A stretch of DNA of 64,000 nt from Aquanectria penicillioides (lineage: Eukaryota; Ascomycota; Sordariomycetes; Hypocreales; Nectriaceae): NCBI GenBank assembly GCA_003415625.1, contig PYIU01000002.1, positions 558,001 to 622,000 of the forward strand. The letters are read 5' to 3'. The first letter of the stretch is position 1; every line of letters begins with the position of its first letter. The notes under the pieces are model-generated. The model ran no database searches, was not told where the DNA came from, and was given only the letters and a program-made list of their open reading frames with translations. Shown here piece after piece: positions 60,877-64,000 of the stretch. Position numbers and translations under genes: made by a program.

Positions 60877-62114
60877 ATGGCCCCGTCACCAACGAGCAGA
60901 ATCCACAGCCGCGATGATTCAGCTCATGTCCAAGACCAAGCCCAGGTCCTCACCGAGGCCCAGTCTCCGTCCAACCTCCAAGGTTTGTCACTTCGGGAGC
61001 AGGAGCTACAAAGGAAACGGGCTAGAGACCGCAAATCGCAGCAGGCTATGCGAGACCGCAATAGGTATACCATCCAGACCCTCAGCCAACAAGTTGCGTA
61101 CCTATCGAGTGCTCTCGAGGAGAGGTCTCGCGCCGTCAATGTGCTCGAGTCGAAGCTGGGCTTCTTGGAGAGCGAGAACTCTCATCTGAGGACCCAGAAT
61201 GCTGCCCTCCATCTAAGTCTTCTGGGCCGTGATGGCCTCGACGAAGACACGGGCCAGAGCCCTGGTGTGGTTAGCAATGCCAGTAGCATTGGCCCGGCCC
61301 TCTGGGAACTCCATCCCAAGAACACACCACCCGGGTGCCTTGCAGATCAGATCCTCCAAGGGTTTGTTGATGCCATCAGGGCAGAGGACGTCTTGCTGCC
61401 TTCGTCGCCTGGTCAGAGAGCGGCAAGGTTCCCGCTTCGTCCAAATCTATGCAGTCTGCTGGATCAGAGCCACCACTCAGACGACGAGATCAGCAACGTC
61501 GTGGCCGATGTATTGAGGACCTACTGCGAGATTGAAGGCCTACCCAAGCAAGTAGCAGTCTTCTACGTCATGGCCACGCTCCTAAAGGTAGGTCTGGTGC
61601 GTCTCCGTCTCATCACGCAGAAACTTACACAGCCAGTGGATGGTTCTTCTTGACAAGCAAAGCTGGGATCTGATGCCAGACTGGCTACGACCCATCCCAA
61701 GCCAGTTAACAACGCCTCATTCGGCGTGGATAGATCGTATTCCCTGGTAAGACCCAACATGACTCGACATTGCACGCTTGCCAATCATGAATTAGGCCTC
61801 GCGCACGGGAGTATCTCATCAGTCACCCAGAAATCACACTCGATGACTTTGCTGCTCCGTACAGTTCGGGCTTCAAGTTGAACTGGCCCTATGACCCTGC
61901 ATCCGTGCTCCTAGCTGCGTCTGTGAACGCGAATGGCACTTCAGAGATAACAATTAACCCTGTCTACGAAGAGCATATGCGCCAGATTCGGAACTGGACA
62001 GTTGGGGAAGCGTTTCGTAGTCGATTCCCGGAACTTTCTCATTTGATCGACCTCGACTCCGGTCAAGCATCTGTGAGCGCCCCGGTGCCCGGCACAATAC
62101 AGCATTCTCCGTGA
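60877..62114 (+). CDS. bZIP transcription factor with C-terminal DUF3425-like domain
   Basis: Nuclear regulator of 379 aa. Exons 60877-61587, 61637-61746 and 61796-62114. The basic region is RKRARDRKSQQAMRDRNRY (about residues 47-65), followed by a heptad-type zipper TLSQQVAYLSSALEERSRAVNVL. The C-terminal half, with YVMATLLKWMVLL across the first intron and WLRPIPSQLTTPHSAWIDRIPWPRARE across the second, matches the fungal DUF3425 pattern found in many bZIP proteins near biosynthetic and catabolic clusters. An ATG at 60851 is out of frame. It lies inside the putative cluster and is the natural candidate for its local regulator; this is positional inference. Confidence 0.92.
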
Positions 62115-62528
62115 TGATTCATTTCATCTCACCTACAGCTTCGGCGATTTCATGCAAGGCCCGGATCCCGCAAGCCCCACATGTGCACACTGAGTCATTG
62201 CGCGGGGAAAGCATAGTTCGGAGATCGGTAACCGGATCACCAACTTTTAGTATGTCAAGTTAGATCCCCTAACCTGAACTACCCGAACACCCTTGGATTT
62301 CAGTCTAATCGAGGCCCACTAACCAAAGTAAAGATAAAATGAGTTGGAGAAAAAAATAAGAATGAGATACATACACGGGATTTATGGAGCCATCACGAGG
62401 CTACAATAAAAACGGCCGTTGATTGATGCCGAGCCATCTTCAGTTCTGCAATCGATCTTGCTTTGTCATAAATCACACACATAGCCGCATTCTTTCATAA
62501 TCTTTGGGAATCGAAAGTTACTTGGAAA
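62115..62528. promoter_or_regulatory. intergenic, promoter of AtuA-family gene
   Basis: About 410 bp between co-oriented bZIP and AtuA-like genes. It must contain the bZIP 3' end and the AtuA-like promoter. No specific site was recognised. Confidence 0.4.
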
Positions 62529-64000
62529 ATGTCGTCAACTACAACACCCCGCCGGCCTATTCGGATTGGCGGTGCATCTGGAGGATTCACAGATCGTGTC
62601 GCAGCCATCACTCGTCTGGCAAAGGACCCCAAGGTCGATGCTATTGTAGGGGATTGGCTTTCTGAAAATGTCATGACTGGATATGGCGCTGGAAAGGCCC
62701 AGCAAGACGCCTCCGTCTGCAGTCTCTCCTTAGAGGAGCGAAAGAGGACGGCCATGTATGCCAGCACCTTTCTTCAGTGCTTCCAGCCGGCAATCCCCTT
62801 CCTGGCTGAGAATAAAACAAAATTAACAGTTAATGCTGGAGCGAGTGATACCGAGCTTCTCGCTAAAGTTGTTTGTGACATGGTCCGCAAGGCTGGTTAT
62901 AGCTTGAACGTTGCCTGGGTTGAAGGCGATGATGTGACTGAATCGTTCAAGAAGATGGTCGCCGATGGCCATGTATTTACCAGCTCTACCGACGGCAAAA
63001 CTTTGAATGAGTGGGGCCATCAACCCATCTGTGCGCAAGCATATCTTGGAAGTCTTGGAATCGCAGAAGCACTCAGGAAGGGCGCAGATATTGTGATATG
63101 CGGGAGGTGAGGGCGACTGTCGAGACAGTTTTAGCTCCAACTCATGCTAACATTTACAGAGTATCCGACGCTGCCCCGACTATCGGCCTTGCCGCTTATT
63201 GGCATGATTGGAAAGCAGATCAATTTGATGAGTTAGCCGGTGCCTTAATTGCTGGTCACTTGATTGAATGCTCGGCATTTGTGACTGGAGGTTACTATAG
63301 CCGTTTCAAGGATTTGATGAAAGCCAAGAAGCATCTTGGCCTTGGGTTCCCCATTGCCGAAGTGTTTAGCAGTGGAGAGTGCAACATCACTAAGGAGAAG
63401 GGCACGAATGGCATTGTCAATACTGAAACAGTTACATCGCAGCTGGTTTACGAAATTTCTGGTCCCCTATACTTCAATTCTGATGTAGTGGCCGACTTGA
63501 ACAACATTCAGCTCAAGCAAGTTGATGAGGACATTGTTCACGTATCAGGCATCAAAGGCGCTCCTCCACCGCCCACCACTCGCGTCGGAGTAACCGCAAA
63601 TGGCGGATATCAGGCGGAATGGCACTTCTATCTAGTCGGACTAGACATTGAAGAGAAGTGCCGGTGGATGGAAGAGCAGGCTCGTCATGCGATTGGAGAA
63701 GACCTCATCCAGCAATTCACCATGCTCAAGTTTCATGTTCACGGTACAAGCCCGTCGGATCCAGTCAATCAAGAAATTGCAACTGTGGATTTTCGAATTT
63801 TCGCCCAGGGTCCAACTGCAGAGCTATTTGATGGGAGCAAGCCTGATGGCTTCGCGAGGAAACTCTATGAGACTGTTTTGCAGTCATGTCCAGTAAGTTT
63901 GTAATTCTGAGTGTTTCTATGTAGTTCTAACACATCATTCAGGGTGTCTCACGTCCAAATGACCTGCGGCAATCGGCTCCGAAGAGCTTTTGGGAGTACT
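62529..64000 (+). CDS. AtuA-family (acyclic terpene utilisation, DUF1446) protein, 3' end outside window
   Basis: Exons 62529-63106, 63160-63892 and 63943 onward; the window ends inside the third. The first 437 residues match the AtuA family: start RPIRIGGASGGFTDR (Gly-rich opening motif), VDAIVGDWLSENVM, LTVNAGASDTE, and ADIVICGRVSDAAPT across the first intron, plus GGYYSRFKDL and SSGECNITKEKGTNG. In bacteria AtuA is encoded with genes for citronellol and geranyl-CoA breakdown, though its own reaction is unclear. Fungal members are often longer with a small C-terminal domain, unseen here. Proximity to an acyl-CoA ligase agrees with a CoA-linked degradation route. Intron boundaries are GT-AG and keep frame. 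Confidence 0.9.

Overview
The window is nuclear DNA of a filamentous ascomycete, probably Sordariomycetes and perhaps Hypocreales. The reasons are many short introns (about 45-240 bp, GT-AG and a few apparent GC-AG), fungal-only families (Zn2Cys6 regulator, RTA1-like, SNG1/DUF3533, TRI12-type MFS, Gac1-type PP1 subunit, bZIP with a C-terminal DUF3425-like region), and an AT-rich retrotransposon carrying the C-to-T/G-to-A decay expected of repeat-induced point mutation (RIP). The order is an inference; no species was identified.

Layout. 1-5442: a RIP-destroyed Ty1/copia LTR retrotransposon on the minus strand, followed directly by the C-terminal half of an MFS transporter pseudogene (to 6282) that it appears to have split. 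6663-8831: vacuolar-type Ca2+/H+ exchanger. 11414-13496: LAT/MUP1-type amino acid permease. 13632-13902: a small cyanovirin-N-like (CVNH) gene with one apparent frameshift. 14689-15737: classical SDR reductase. 17522-24313: an export/resistance-flavoured neighbourhood of SNG1-like membrane protein, Zn2Cys6 regulator, RTA1-like protein and DAL5-type MFS permease. 25816-25899: intron-containing tRNA-Asn(GUU). 30418-30858: coactosin. 34274-36290: GABA/choline-type permease. 36291-51558: about 15 kb with no supportable gene but many simple repeats and a long pyrimidine-rich leader ahead of a Gac1-type glycogen-targeting PP1 subunit (51559-53990), whose frame is broken by four apparent small indels.

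The right end (54971 to the window edge) looks like a compact gene set: TRI12-type MFS pump, 4CL-like acyl-CoA ligase, carboxymuconolactone-decarboxylase-like protein, bZIP regulator and an AtuA-family protein (acyclic terpene utilisation), arranged in two divergent pairs plus AtuA. CoA activation next to AtuA suggests, without proving, a catabolic cluster for an isoprenoid-like or other carboxylic acid, with its own exporter and regulator. Single-base indels recur in several otherwise conserved genes (CVNH, Gac1, TRI12 pump, possibly RTA1), so either local pseudogenisation or residual assembly error must be considered. Splice sites were placed by eye from reading-frame continuity and family similarity.
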